The notes under the pieces were generated by a model. The model ran no database searches. It was not told where the DNA came from and was given only the letters and a program-made list of their open reading frames with translations. The position numbers and the translations under genes were made by a program. A DNA stretch of 24,130 nucleotides from a virus, in the IMG/VR virus record IMGVR_UViG_3300035698_003535, positions 1 through 24,130 of that record; one strand, written 5' to 3'. Of the stretch, positions 6,183 to 14,914 are shown one piece after another (the first letter of the stretch is position 1; each line of letters starts with the position of its first letter).

Positions 6183-7410
6183 CTAAACTCGATAATACTT
6201 GATAATACACTACCGCTGTTATCGCTCCCTGTGCAGTAAACGCACCACCAGCATTTTTGGTTATTTGTATATCAGTTTCAGCACTTGTTATCTCAGTAGC
6301 AGCGTTATTATCAAACATAGTGTTTACTTTAGTATTCTGTGCTACCGCCGCTGCTGTAGCTAAAGCTTGCGTAGAACCATCTATATAAGCGGCATCCCAT
6401 GTTTCACCACCTACTAAAGCGGTATCTACTCTAAATGAACAACCTATAATCTTTGCTCCTGCTGGTATATCTACTTCTATATCTACTGTAGCTGCCGCTG
6501 GTATGTTAGCCGAAGCGGATGATGTAGAATATACAATACCTCCGGTATCTTCCGTATTATCTCTTTGGTTAATATTGAAATTCATTACAGCCGTAGCACT
6601 TGCTAAGTTATACTGAATACTCCCTATTTCAGCAGCATCGTCAGCAGCAAATACTAGTGAAACAGCACCAGAATCTCGTATATCAGCTATGGCCATTGCA
6701 CTATCTAGTATAAATACGTTATCGCCTACTGCCGAACCTGTTGATACCCCAGCCATCATAGGTACGTCACCAACACCGCCTAAAGTATATGTGCTAAATA
6801 TCATGTACTGAGTATCTGTACCCATCTGGACGGTATTGGCACCGCCGTCTACAAGTAACTGATTAGCATTAGCATCTGATTCAACTCTAAAGTCTATGTC
6901 TTGACTTGCTTCATTAATAACTACTTCACCTGTATCCGCACCATCAGCAGCCGCTAATATAAGATAACTTCTTTGTGTCCCGGCTTGCATAACTTGAAAT
7001 ATCAGACTACCGGCTTCTGCACCATTTGATACGTCTAAAGATCTGCTTACTATATTCGCAAAATCAGTAAGTTGTGAAGCATCATCTTCACCTCGAAATG
7101 TAATATTACCTAAATAATCGGCATCCGCAGGAGACACGCTATTTTTATAAAAATACAAAAAAGGATTATTATCATCTGCATTGGTATTTTCTATGGTAAC
7201 TTGTGGGTTCTGCGTAACTGCACTTGTAACAGTTAAACTATCCAAAGAAGCCGCACCAGATATAGTAGCTTTTATAGCACTATTTGTTGAATCGAATATA
7301 GTATTTAAAATATATTCTACTCCGTAAAAACCCGGATCCGCTTTAACTTGTGAAAATATACTCCCTAATAATACTAACGCTAATACACTTAACAAAAATA
7401 TCTTACGCAT
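6172..7410 (-). CDS. Exported fibre-like structural protein, 412 aa
   Basis: Residues 1-24 form a signal peptide (RKIFLLSVLALVLLGSIF, then QVKA-D). The mature part contains the fibre motif VTIENTNADDNNPFLYFYKN (about 71-90), then GNITFRGEDDASQ, a pattern common in marine-type phage tail fibres, followed by beta repeats (VVINEASQDIDFRVESDANA, about 168-187). The C-terminal 120 residues look like a separate beta-sandwich. No peptidase-type chaperone domain is visible at the end. A strong AGGAGG site precedes the start at 7410. The first residues of the mature protein resemble those of the upstream 48-residue mini-protein. It is probably a surface or fibre component; how an exported fibre joins a virion is unclear. 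Confidence 0.8.
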   Translation of the reverse strand: MRKIFLLSVLALVLLGSIFSQVKADPGFYGVEYILNTIFDSTNSAIKATISGAASLDSLTVTSAVTQNPQVTIENTNADDNNPFLYFYKNSVSPADADYLGNITFRGEDDASQLTDFANIVSRSLDVSNGAEAGSLIFQVMQAGTQRSYLILAAADGADTGEVVINEASQDIDFRVESDANANQLLVDGGANTVQMGTDTQYMIFSTYTLGGVGDVPMMAGVSTGSAVGDNVFILDSAMAIADIRDSGAVSLVFAADDAAEIGSIQYNLASATAVMNFNINQRDNTEDTGGIVYSTSSASANIPAAATVDIEVDIPAGAKIIGCSFRVDTALVGGETWDAAYIDGSTQALATAAAVAQNTKVNTMFDNNAATEITSAETDIQITKNAGGAFTAQGAITAVVYYQVLSSLDDV

Positions 7411-7419
7411 GATTTCCTC

Positions 7420-7566
7420 CTATTGTCCTATTATACTTATAGCATCTGTACCATCAAATACTGTATTCCATATAAATTCTGCGCTAGTAAAACCAGCATC
7501 AGCGATAACCGTTACCGCGCTACCAATTAACATACCTATTATTATTCCTATGATTAAGTTTTTCAT
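7420..7566 (-). CDS. 48-aa exported mini-protein resembling the fibre N-terminus
   Basis: A short gene between the ejection-type gene and the fibre gene, starting at 7566 after AGGAG. It encodes a signal peptide (NLIIGIIIGMLIGSAVTVIA, then D) and only about 26 mature residues. Those read ADAGFTSAEFIWNTVFDGT, against ADPGFYGVEYILNTIFDST at the same position of the 412-residue fibre protein next to it: 11 identities over 19 residues, with conservative changes elsewhere. It is therefore either a truncated duplicate of the fibre gene or a functional short partner carrying the same N-terminal interaction motif. Retention of a good ribosome-binding site and conservative substitutions favour function. 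Confidence 0.65.
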   Translation of the reverse strand: MKNLIIGIIIGMLIGSAVTVIADAGFTSAEFIWNTVFDGTDAISIIGQ

Positions 7567-7575
7567 TTTATTCTC

Positions 7576-8994
7576 CTATTTTGGTTGTTCACCGCCGCTA
7601 ATATTGTCTCCACCTCTACCAACACCGCGAAAGGCTCCCCTTAAAAGACCTATTGTAGCAGCTGTTTTAGCTACACCTTTACCAGCTTTTGTGATAAGTT
7701 GTTTTCTTGCTATATTTGTTGATTTAGCAACTATGTCTCTTATTTCTGGTAGAAATTCAGATAATTCTTTAAAAGCCAACCTAATGCCTTCTTCGGTTTT
7801 TCCGGCTTCTAATCCTCTAATACCTTTTTCTTTAATGATACCGCTAGTACCTCTTATACTTCTTTCAACTTTTCCGAAGTTACCTACAAATCGCGAAAAA
7901 TCATCTAATGAATTTTGTGCTTCTTTTGGTAATTGATTTAATAGTTTTCTGGTGGCGGTAACAGCCGATTTAGCTTTACCAGTTACTATATCACTAGCTG
8001 TTTCTTTTAATGCCTTTACAGACATAGCGTTTTTTATGGCTCTTCCAAGTTTCCATACATTGTCTGCTGTTGGGTCTATAGTTATTCTTGATGGAACTTT
8101 TACTGTTTCTATTATTCCAGTTTTAGGATTCGCAACTTTTTTGACACCTCCACCAATTTTCTTAATACCCAATTCAAGGGATTTTATAACATCATTATCA
8201 AAAACAGCACTTTTGAATTTCTCTGGGATTGAAGAAATTATATCATCAACGATTTCTTGTTTGAATTTTACATTAGATTTTTTTATTTGATTTGATATGT
8301 TTTTCCCTAATGTTTTCCTTAAATCATCTGCCTTGTCAATTGCTTTAGTGATGTCGTCTAAAACGCCAGAAAATTTACTAGGTTTTAATACTTCTGTTCC
8401 TTTTTTAAATCCAGTTAGTGCTCTTCCAGCTTTACCTAGACTTATACCTATAGCTTTTATGGGAGAACCTAACACAGAATCAAAAAGTGCTACTGATGAA
8501 CCAAACCCTATAAAAGAAGATATAGGTTCTGGAAATCCGGCTCTACGGGGAATATCTCCTAATTCAACAACTTTTTCTCCTTTAAGACCTTTCAAAGCTT
8601 CTCGTCCTAATGTTTTTATAGCTGGCTCTTTTCTTTTAATACTTTCTGCAAACAATGACTCAGGGTCTTGCAATCTTTCAATAGGTGCGGCTGCCGCAGA
8701 TTCAATTCTTTCAAAAGGTACAGCAATACCTTTTAATCCAGTAACAGCTCCTTTTAATAGTTTTTGTCCTATGTTACCAGTAAAAGGTATGCGCGTTTCT
8801 TCCTTTAATCGTTCTGAAGCCGGAACTCTTTCCGCTTGCATAGCTGATACTTTGTCGGCACCGGGTAAAGTCTCAGATATTCTAATACGTTCAGATAAGC
8901 CTTTTATACTCGATTGTTGTTCTGGTTTTAATATTTTAAATTTATCTGATTGAATAAATTTGTTTAATCTTACAATGGTATCTGGATTTGCCAT
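7576..8994 (-). CDS. Probable ejection/internal virion protein, 472 aa
   Basis: I do not recognise the sequence by family. It is rich in Lys, Ile, Ala and Gly, mostly helical, with several long amphipathic or glycine/alanine-rich segments, for example about residues 158-190 (SFIGFGSSVALFDSVLG...) and 443-464 near the C-terminus. No signal peptide is present. It is the third of three adjacent genes (276, 332 and 472 residues) placed after the tail genes. This is the position and size pattern of podovirus ejection proteins (P22 gp7/gp20/gp16, T7 gp14-16), which leave the virion and form a channel through the host envelope. Membrane-active segments fit that role, but the assignment is by context. 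Confidence 0.7.
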   Translation of the reverse strand: MANPDTIVRLNKFIQSDKFKILKPEQQSSIKGLSERIRISETLPGADKVSAMQAERVPASERLKEETRIPFTGNIGQKLLKGAVTGLKGIAVPFERIESAAAAPIERLQDPESLFAESIKRKEPAIKTLGREALKGLKGEKVVELGDIPRRAGFPEPISSFIGFGSSVALFDSVLGSPIKAIGISLGKAGRALTGFKKGTEVLKPSKFSGVLDDITKAIDKADDLRKTLGKNISNQIKKSNVKFKQEIVDDIISSIPEKFKSAVFDNDVIKSLELGIKKIGGGVKKVANPKTGIIETVKVPSRITIDPTADNVWKLGRAIKNAMSVKALKETASDIVTGKAKSAVTATRKLLNQLPKEAQNSLDDFSRFVGNFGKVERSIRGTSGIIKEKGIRGLEAGKTEEGIRLAFKELSEFLPEIRDIVAKSTNIARKQLITKAGKGVAKTAATIGLLRGAFRGVGRGGDNISGGEQPK

Positions 8995-8995
8995 A

Positions 8996-9994
8996 TTATC
9001 CCCCTAGCCTATCAAGTAAAGCATTTATATCATCATCTGATACATCAGCTACTATTTCACCTCGCGATTCTGACTCTAATCTACGCCTTATATCTGCTGG
9101 AACAAGTTCAGGATTCTTATCAAAAGCTAATTTCATTAATCCTTCTCTATAAGTATTCTGAAAATCTCTTAGCATTACATCTAATTTATTAAAATCTTCG
9201 TCAGACCCAGTAAAATCAGGCAAAAATGATTCTGGTTCTCTTGACATCGAAGTAGATAACCCATTTCTGAAAGATAATCCAGATTGTTCTATAGCACTGG
9301 GAACAGTGTCAAATGTCGTAGGAGCTGTTTGTTTAAATAGATTTATAAGTCTTGTAGCTCTAGCACCCGGCATTGATATTCTACCTACAGCAGCCGCGTA
9401 TTCAACAAGACCACCCTTGAAAGCATTTACAAATTCATTCGCTTTTGTTTTTCCCAACACTTCAGTTATGGCACCCCCAAAAATACCAGGGTCAACCCCG
9501 GTAAGTCTTTTGGTTCTATCAATCACATTTAACCACGAATCAAATGCAGTACCTATCTTAAGACGTGCGTTTGTCAAATCTTGTCTTGTATCTGAAATAT
9601 CTTTTTGTTTTTGCGCTTTGACCTGTTTATTTACTTCTATATCAGCAGAAGCTTGTTGTTCAGCTATTTTTGCTTCTGGCCCTTGTTCAAATTTAACAGT
9701 TATACCTGAAGGGCTGGCGGTAACAGATGAAATTTGACTTTTACCTTCTTCTAAAAATGGCCCTGCTAATTCTTTAGCTGTTGCCATTGCTTCGGCTGAT
9801 CTAATTTCAGATGGTTTTGTTTCTCCTATGGCTGCTCCAGTCAGTTGTCCTTTTGTTGTTTTAGAAATAGGGCCTCTTATACCTGCTCTTCGTGCTATAC
9901 CAGCAGGAGATGTTTGTGATGTTATCCCTATTATCTGATTTCTTTGTTGCTTCAACGAGTTTAATTGTTCTTGTAATGCTTTCATATCTGCCAT
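8996..9994 (-). CDS. Probable ejection/internal virion protein, 332 aa
   Basis: Starts at 9994 after AGGAG. The protein begins with a glutamine-rich helical region (MADMKALQEQLNSLKQQRNQ), has a beta-like stretch at about 90-110 (SSVTASPSGITVKFEQGPE) and a long helical region with a lysine/glutamine-rich coiled-coil-like part at about 112-150. The second half contains a glycine-rich segment (GVDPGIFGGAITEVLGKTKA), followed by a mixed helical domain and an acidic C-terminus (VSDDDINALLDRLGG). There is no signal peptide or obvious membrane span. It ends one base before the start of the 472-residue gene. It is probably the middle of a three-gene set of internal virion proteins; the exact function is not known. 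Confidence 0.65.
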   Translation of the reverse strand: MADMKALQEQLNSLKQQRNQIIGITSQTSPAGIARRAGIRGPISKTTKGQLTGAAIGETKPSEIRSAEAMATAKELAGPFLEEGKSQISSVTASPSGITVKFEQGPEAKIAEQQASADIEVNKQVKAQKQKDISDTRQDLTNARLKIGTAFDSWLNVIDRTKRLTGVDPGIFGGAITEVLGKTKANEFVNAFKGGLVEYAAAVGRISMPGARATRLINLFKQTAPTTFDTVPSAIEQSGLSFRNGLSTSMSREPESFLPDFTGSDEDFNKLDVMLRDFQNTYREGLMKLAFDKNPELVPADIRRRLESESRGEIVADVSDDDINALLDRLGG

Positions 9995-10007
9995 GGTATT
10001 CTCCTAT

Positions 10008-10838
10008 TTATACTTTTTGCACTTCAGCCGCTATTTGTTTTTCTAGTGCCGCTATCTGAGCGTCTATATTTGCTACTTGCTCCTGTTGTGCTGGTGATAA
10101 TCCACCTAATCCATCTTGACCGAATACTTGCGTTATACCAGAAGCCGACGGTTTAAATAACCCAAAATCGCCTGATGCCCCTGCTACTGCACCTTTCCCA
10201 AAGCCACCTTCTTCTACTCCAGGTAAAAAACCAGCTCCACCTGCTACTGATCCTCCAGCAATAGAAACAACTGCATCCCTTGTAGCTGTAAGCGCATCTT
10301 GCTGTGCCTTATCTGCCGCTTGTCTAAAACCTTGTTGCCTTAGAAATTCTGCTTTATCAAATAAATTAGCTGCCTGAGTTTCAGCGTTTTGTTGGCTTAC
10401 GTCTGTACCTATAAGAGAACCTTCACGACCTATTGCTGTACTCTGTTCTTGACGTTTAAGAAATTCGTTTTGTAATCGTTGGTTTGCTATTCTTTCGGCT
10501 ATACTTTCTTCGGTTTTCATTCCTTCTAATGCCGCACGATTTATGGGTATAGTCGAACGCCCTAACCCTCTTGCAGATGCTTGTTGTGATATTAACGGTA
10601 ATGTGTTTTCACGAAATGCACGTCTTTGTCTTGTAGCAAAAGTAGCACTTGCCGGGTCAAGTTCTTTCTCGGATATACCTAACCCTTCGCCTCTAGCCCT
10701 AGCACTTATCCTTCCGAATAAATCTTCGCCACGCGGGTCTTGTAATACAGTTGTACCTTTTCTTCTTGCTGGCGCTGAACCCTGCCCCTTACTTTTAGTA
10801 AAGCCTAAAGTACGTCCAATATCTTGAAATAATCCCAT
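10008..10838 (-). CDS. Probable ejection/internal virion protein, 276 aa
   Basis: Starts at 10838 after AGGAG. The N-terminus (MGLFQDIGRTLGFTKSKGQG) is a short amphipathic stretch followed by a basic, Arg-rich region. A long helical region at about 75-180 is rich in Gln, Arg and Ala (SIAERIANQRLQNEFLKRQE), then comes a Gly/Ala-rich low-complexity segment (VVSIAGGSVAGGAGFLPG) and a C-terminal helix (AQQEQVANIDAQIAALEKQI). Small Gly/Ala-rich and Gln-rich helical proteins just ahead of larger partners are typical of podovirus ejection proteins such as P22 gp7 or T7 gp14. This is assignment by composition and gene order, without a recognised family. Confidence 0.65.
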   Translation of the reverse strand: MGLFQDIGRTLGFTKSKGQGSAPARRKGTTVLQDPRGEDLFGRISARARGEGLGISEKELDPASATFATRQRRAFRENTLPLISQQASARGLGRSTIPINRAALEGMKTEESIAERIANQRLQNEFLKRQEQSTAIGREGSLIGTDVSQQNAETQAANLFDKAEFLRQQGFRQAADKAQQDALTATRDAVVSIAGGSVAGGAGFLPGVEEGGFGKGAVAGASGDFGLFKPSASGITQVFGQDGLGGLSPAQQEQVANIDAQIAALEKQIAAEVQKV

Positions 10839-10839
10839 G

Positions 10840-11058
10840 TTAATCTCCTATTTGTGTGCCGGTTATTTTAACAGCATTTCCATTCGCGGCTTTTATGAAA
10901 ATGTCGTTACCGAATATACCCCATGTATTTGCTTTCATTGTACTGTTTTTAGGTGTATCTTTAAATACTACGGGATTGCCTAAAGCGTTTCTGTATATCT
11001 GCTCAAATCTATCGTTCATATCTTTATCTTTTAATCGTGTTTTCTTTATAGGTTCCAT
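10840..11058 (-). CDS. Small hypothetical virion-region protein, 72 aa
   Basis: I do not recognise this 72-residue protein. It has a basic N-terminal third (MEPIKKTRLKDKDMNDRFEQ), then a beta-like region with repeated short strands (GNPVVFKD, WGIFGNDIFIKA, NAVKITGTQIGD). The pattern of the second half (Asn-Asp-Ile-Phe-Ile-Lys...Asn-Gly-Asn-Ala) resembles small phage beta proteins that cap or connect fibres, but this is a weak impression. Its start codon shares one base with the stop of the exported fibre-like gene upstream (TAATG). It ends just before the ribosome-binding site of the first ejection-type gene. Confidence 0.6.
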   Translation of the reverse strand: MEPIKKTRLKDKDMNDRFEQIYRNALGNPVVFKDTPKNSTMKANTWGIFGNDIFIKAANGNAVKITGTQIGD

Positions 11059-12467
11059 TATTCTTTATACTCCGTTGCTCTTATCCACGATTTACCTACA
11101 CCACCAAAAAATCTCGTTCCACCACTTGTTCCATTTAATCCTACATTTACACCAGCCGAACCTATACGAACTCTATATACATGTTCATCATCATCCGCTG
11201 CCGTTGTTGTATATATAAATGATAAAGTATCTATTTTATCAGCAGAAACTACTCGAAGTATACCAACATCTAATGCTGCTGCCGTTGAATCTATGAATAA
11301 CGGACATATAACATCTCCACCGCCTCCGCTTCCTGATACGTTTAACATTGCTTCTATAACAATAGTATTTCCAGTAATAGCGGTAATAGAAACAGTTAAT
11401 GCTTCTGTACCTTCGGTTATTTGTGGGATATTATCATCTAACGATATGTTCTGATTAGCATCCGTTATAACTGCTGCCGTAAAATTACTTACTGTCTGTA
11501 CCGCTGCACCTGGTAGAACATTATCTTGCCACGACCCATATGATTCTTCAGTTAAATTACCAGCTCCAACCGCATCCATCCAAAACCAATCGAGTACACG
11601 CCAGTATGCCGAATCTATTACTGAATATCTTAGTTCACCAGCAGAATTACCTGAAGTATCAGTTTTAGTTGGCGCGGTAGTAGTTAATTTATATTGTGTA
11701 CCGCCAGAATTAACTACTACATATCCTTTTGTACTGTTCGCCCTAGAACCGCCACTTGTAACAAAATCAGCTGCCGTACCTAAAGCTAAAGAAGTATCGG
11801 TAGTTTTATTTATACGTGTCGTTCCATGATAAACAATACCAGGACTAACCGTTACTGTCGCTGGTGTTACTACGCTTATAGTATAATTCTCTCTTTGAAA
11901 GTTTTCTTGCTCGCTTCCTAACGTTACAGCGGTAACTCTATCATCTCTAACAGCAAATATCTGTGTTGGGTCACTCGATACTCTCGATAATCTTAATGAA
12001 TCAGCCGTTATTGCCGGATCAGCCGCGCCTATGCTTTCTTCTGAATAAGTATAAACACCTTCGCTTGATAAATCCACGAAAGTCCATTTACTTGCAGTAT
12101 ACAAATGTGCCGTAGCATCTTTTTCTACTCTTGTACCAGTAATATATGCACGACCTGACGTTGTAGTAGCCGTTAAAGTTCCTGACGTTGTAGGTACAAC
12201 TAATCCAGTGAATACCCAATCAGAAAACGCATCATCCCATCGTTTATCGGTTCTAGCGTTATCCGTCAATGCTGTTACTGTTACTGTACCAGCTTGTATT
12301 AACGCACCATCTACGCTATTAGCTGCATCAGTCAATGTCTGACGATTAGATTCCATACGCGTTATTGTTACATCAGAAGGCGATACATAACTAAGTGTTG
12401 TTACTGTAGCAAATGCTGATGTTGCTATAACCATGAATCCTATAAACAAAATAAATACTTTTTTCAT
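11058..12467 (-). CDS. Exported tail-fibre-like protein, 469 aa
   Basis: Residues 1-20 are a Sec signal peptide (MKKVFILFIGFMVIATSAFA, cleavage after AFA). The mature protein is threonine-, alanine- and glycine-rich and beta-type throughout, starting with a pattern often seen at the base of phage fibres (VTITRMESNRQTLTDAANSV). A glycine-rich linker (SGSGGGGD, about residue 378) separates a C-terminal beta domain of about 85 residues that may be a receptor-binding tip. It follows the gp10-like gene with a TAATG overlap, the place where a podovirus would have a tail needle or spike. The signal peptide is not expected for a protein assembled in the cytoplasm. There is no enzymatic motif I can recognise. 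Confidence 0.75.
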   Translation of the reverse strand: MKKVFILFIGFMVIATSAFATVTTLSYVSPSDVTITRMESNRQTLTDAANSVDGALIQAGTVTVTALTDNARTDKRWDDAFSDWVFTGLVVPTTSGTLTATTTSGRAYITGTRVEKDATAHLYTASKWTFVDLSSEGVYTYSEESIGAADPAITADSLRLSRVSSDPTQIFAVRDDRVTAVTLGSEQENFQRENYTISVVTPATVTVSPGIVYHGTTRINKTTDTSLALGTAADFVTSGGSRANSTKGYVVVNSGGTQYKLTTTAPTKTDTSGNSAGELRYSVIDSAYWRVLDWFWMDAVGAGNLTEESYGSWQDNVLPGAAVQTVSNFTAAVITDANQNISLDDNIPQITEGTEALTVSITAITGNTIVIEAMLNVSGSGGGGDVICPLFIDSTAAALDVGILRVVSADKIDTLSFIYTTTAADDDEHVYRVRIGSAGVNVGLNGTSGGTRFFGGVGKSWIRATEYKE

Positions 12468-13996
12468 TATGCCCCTACCTTTTTACCTTTTATGTCACCT
12501 TTATCTATATAATTAACGCCTATACCTAATAGTTCTACTTCAAAATCTACAGACATTCTTATCTCAAATGCTATACTTACGCCTTTGGAATACTTTATTT
12601 TTGGTAATACTCTATCCATTACACCGCTTTGATTCCTTACGCGTATAAGACCTAACAACATAACTTCACCACTTAAATCTTGATTGAAGTCTGCTTTACC
12701 TACTAAATCGCTTAATCTACCGTCAAGTAAATATCTTATAAATAAATCGTTTTCTCCGGTACAACGTATCTCCGGGAATATCTCCGTTATTCTTACGTTT
12801 CTACCTTTAGAAATGGTTACGTCTTTAGTAAGCAAATATATCGGTATTTTAGACCCGTTAAAAGTACGTTCTCCTGGTGCATGTCTTAATACGAAATTGC
12901 TTGACGAACTACCTATCCATAAAAATGGTTCTTCTACTGTAGGATTACTTGACATATAAAACGATACATCTCTATCTCGTACCCATCGTGCTGAGCCACC
13001 TAAAGCATCCCACCAAAATTCAAGATTGTTTTCTGTTTCTCCACGTTCAACAAATGATAACATATAATAGTTATCGTAATAATACGCGACAGCTTTATCC
13101 AGATATACTTTTTTAAGATTAATTTTATCGTGTATCTTTTCTACGTGCGTTAGAAGTTTAGTACCTACACCATCAAATGACCATAACTCGATATTCTTAT
13201 CAGTCGCGGCTAGAAAGTTAATAGCTTTTTCTACTTTAATAGCCGTTCTACCAGCTACGATATTCCGTTCTTCTATTAAATCTATAGAAAAAGTCGACGC
13301 AACAGCGCTTATTTGGTCACCATTAAGTACATAGATACCTTGTGTATTCAAAAAATAAAAGAAATCTTCTATTTTACCTAACGCGAGATTGATTCCTTTT
13401 CCAGTACCTATGATCAATTGTATACTATCAACTGGGTCATCATATACGTCATATTCAAGATTCTTTGATATAAAAGCAAAATTCTGACTTATTAATATAA
13501 GTCTGTCTTTGTGTTCCATTAAGTCTATAGGATTAACCGGATCTCCGTTAGAATCTTCCACTGTAACTTTTTCAAAAGTATTATCATTGTTACCATCATA
13601 TTTATACAGATTCAAACCATCAACAAAATATAATATTGATTGTGTGTTTACTTTTACTATCCAATGTTTAGGGTATGCCGTTGTGTTCAACCCTGATTTT
13701 ATTTCAGTAGCAGTATTGCTTATTTCGTCAAGCAACCATAACTTCCCATCTACCGTATAACAAAAACTTTTTACTTTAACTACAACACCAGTTTCTTGCG
13801 TATCGTATCTTGCACCCCACGTTGCTCTATCGGTTAATTCAGTAGTTATATCTTTAACCGTACCAGGCGGTGTTTTTAGTACACCATCTCTTGATAGAAG
13901 ATTCTCGCATACTACTGGTGAAGCAAAATCGCCTTCGTTTTTAGGATTACGATCATCTATTCTACCTGTAAACTTCCAGAATTTATTCACTTGCAT
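12467..13996 (-). CDS. P22 gp10 / T7 gp12-like tail hub protein, 509 aa
   Basis: A 509-residue beta-rich protein, of the same order as P22 gp10 (about 470 residues). The N-terminus carries the pattern CENLLSRDGVLKTPPGTVKD (about 30-49), similar to the start of gp10/T7 gp12-like stabilisation or nozzle proteins. It continues with repeated beta-blades (VKSFCYTVDGKLWLLDE, KHWIVKVNTQSILYFVDGLN) that fit a beta-propeller-like fold. It would close the head-tail channel below the adaptor. A GTG at 13990 (codon 3) has a better-spaced AAGGA site than the ATG at 13996, so the true start may be two codons later. It overlaps the coiled-coil gene by 14 bases. The gp10 call is from pattern and order. Confidence 0.65.
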   Translation of the reverse strand: MQVNKFWKFTGRIDDRNPKNEGDFASPVVCENLLSRDGVLKTPPGTVKDITTELTDRATWGARYDTQETGVVVKVKSFCYTVDGKLWLLDEISNTATEIKSGLNTTAYPKHWIVKVNTQSILYFVDGLNLYKYDGNNDNTFEKVTVEDSNGDPVNPIDLMEHKDRLILISQNFAFISKNLEYDVYDDPVDSIQLIIGTGKGINLALGKIEDFFYFLNTQGIYVLNGDQISAVASTFSIDLIEERNIVAGRTAIKVEKAINFLAATDKNIELWSFDGVGTKLLTHVEKIHDKINLKKVYLDKAVAYYYDNYYMLSFVERGETENNLEFWWDALGGSARWVRDRDVSFYMSSNPTVEEPFLWIGSSSSNFVLRHAPGERTFNGSKIPIYLLTKDVTISKGRNVRITEIFPEIRCTGENDLFIRYLLDGRLSDLVGKADFNQDLSGEVMLLGLIRVRNQSGVMDRVLPKIKYSKGVSIAFEIRMSVDFEVELLGIGVNYIDKGDIKGKKVGA

Positions 13997-14600
13997 CCTT
14001 CTTCACGTTTGCTCTATCTATTTTTAACCGTTTTTCTTCTATTTTAAGTATTTCGTTACGTTCATCCATATCAAGTTTCACTTTAGCGTTTTCGTATTCT
14101 TTACGATTAACCATCTTTTCTTTAGCGTCAAGTTTAACTGCACGTTGGTTTAAGTCTTTAGACCGTTTATCTATTCGATTGTCATCTTCTTTAAGAAAAT
14201 CTAGTTTCTTCTTATAGTTATCTTCTATTTTACGATTCTTTTCTAACTGTAACGAGTTCATTTCTTTGATAGACTTCGTTTCAGCAAGATTAGATGCTAT
14301 TTCTTTTGTTTTACGTTCATATTCGCTTCTTTTAGTAGTATAATCCGAGATAGTAAGATTAAGTTCTTTTTCTTCTTCTTTAAGTTGGTTCATATATTCT
14401 TTATACTTTTCTTCGCTTTGATATAAATTGTTTTTGAGTTGTTTATGTTCTTCTACTCTATTCTGTTCTATCTGCAGTATATCTTGTTTCTGTCTTTCGA
14501 TATTTTCTTGTGCCTGTATTACTTTTGTATGTTCAGTTTCAAGACCGCCTACGAACTGTTCAAGATAAGGTTTTATATCTTTATATATTTTTTCTCTCAT
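13983..14600 (-). CDS. Long coiled-coil protein, 205 aa
   Basis: The entire protein is charged and helical, dominated by Glu, Lys, Gln and Arg with no glycine-rich or beta segments after residue 20. It gives an almost continuous heptad pattern (ENIERQKQDILQIEQNRVEE, then DRNEILKIEEKRLKIDRANV near the C-terminus). No membrane segment or signal peptide is present. It sits between a small beta protein and the gp10-like gene in the neck region. It could be a scaffolding, needle-like or internal virion component; it is too short and too early in the order to look like a standard tape measure. The start at 14600 overlaps the upstream stop as ATGA. Confidence 0.7.
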   Translation of the reverse strand: MREKIYKDIKPYLEQFVGGLETEHTKVIQAQENIERQKQDILQIEQNRVEEHKQLKNNLYQSEEKYKEYMNQLKEEEKELNLTISDYTTKRSEYERKTKEIASNLAETKSIKEMNSLQLEKNRKIEDNYKKKLDFLKEDDNRIDKRSKDLNQRAVKLDAKEKMVNRKEYENAKVKLDMDERNEILKIEEKRLKIDRANVKKDASE

Positions 14601-14914
14601 TTGTACTCCACTATTCTTAGTTCTGAAGTTTTAGTAGCAGCTACAACAAAGTAAATGCTAAACGTAACTTCTACATTAGTGAATATTTTCGTATCTCCAC
14701 TATATAAAACCCTACCGTTTGCTGATGTTACATCACTACCGCCAAAATATACATCTTCATTACCAGCGTTTTGTATCTCTATAGAATGATGTTCTTTGCT
14801 TATAATTACTTCAACTGTAGCCGCGTCAGTTATAGCTACGGCAGCTCGTTGTTGTGCTAGACTTATACGAGCCATATTTAATACAGTTTCGGTTGATCTA
14901 CGTTGTGTTCCCAT
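14597..14914 (-). CDS. Small phage beta-structure protein, 105 aa
   Basis: I choose the ATG at 14914 (MGTQRRSTETVLNMARISLA), which has GGGAGG nine bases upstream; a start at 14941 would add nine residues and lacks a site. The second half carries HHSIEIQNAGNEDVYFGGSD followed by VTSANGRVLYSGD, a pattern (I-Q-N-x-G-x-x-D-V-Y-x-G-G-x-D-V-T ... N-G ... L-x-x-G) common in small beta-sandwich phage structural proteins of unknown detailed role. It overlaps the end of the O-antigen-ligase-like gene by 17 bases and the next gene by four. A minor virion protein at the head-tail junction or a decoration protein is plausible. Confidence 0.7.
   Translation of the reverse strand: MGTQRRSTETVLNMARISLAQQRAAVAITDAATVEVIISKEHHSIEIQNAGNEDVYFGGSDVTSANGRVLYSGDTKIFTNVEVTFSIYFVVAATKTSELRIVEYK

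Noticed and set aside
7409-8953. Long plus-strand open frames (for example 7409-7936 and 8297-8953) opposite the 472-aa gene
   Set aside because: They mirror a well-supported minus-strand gene, lack ribosome-binding sites and give proline/serine-rich, membrane-like nonsense typical of antisense reading. All other plus-strand frames in the window fail in the same way.
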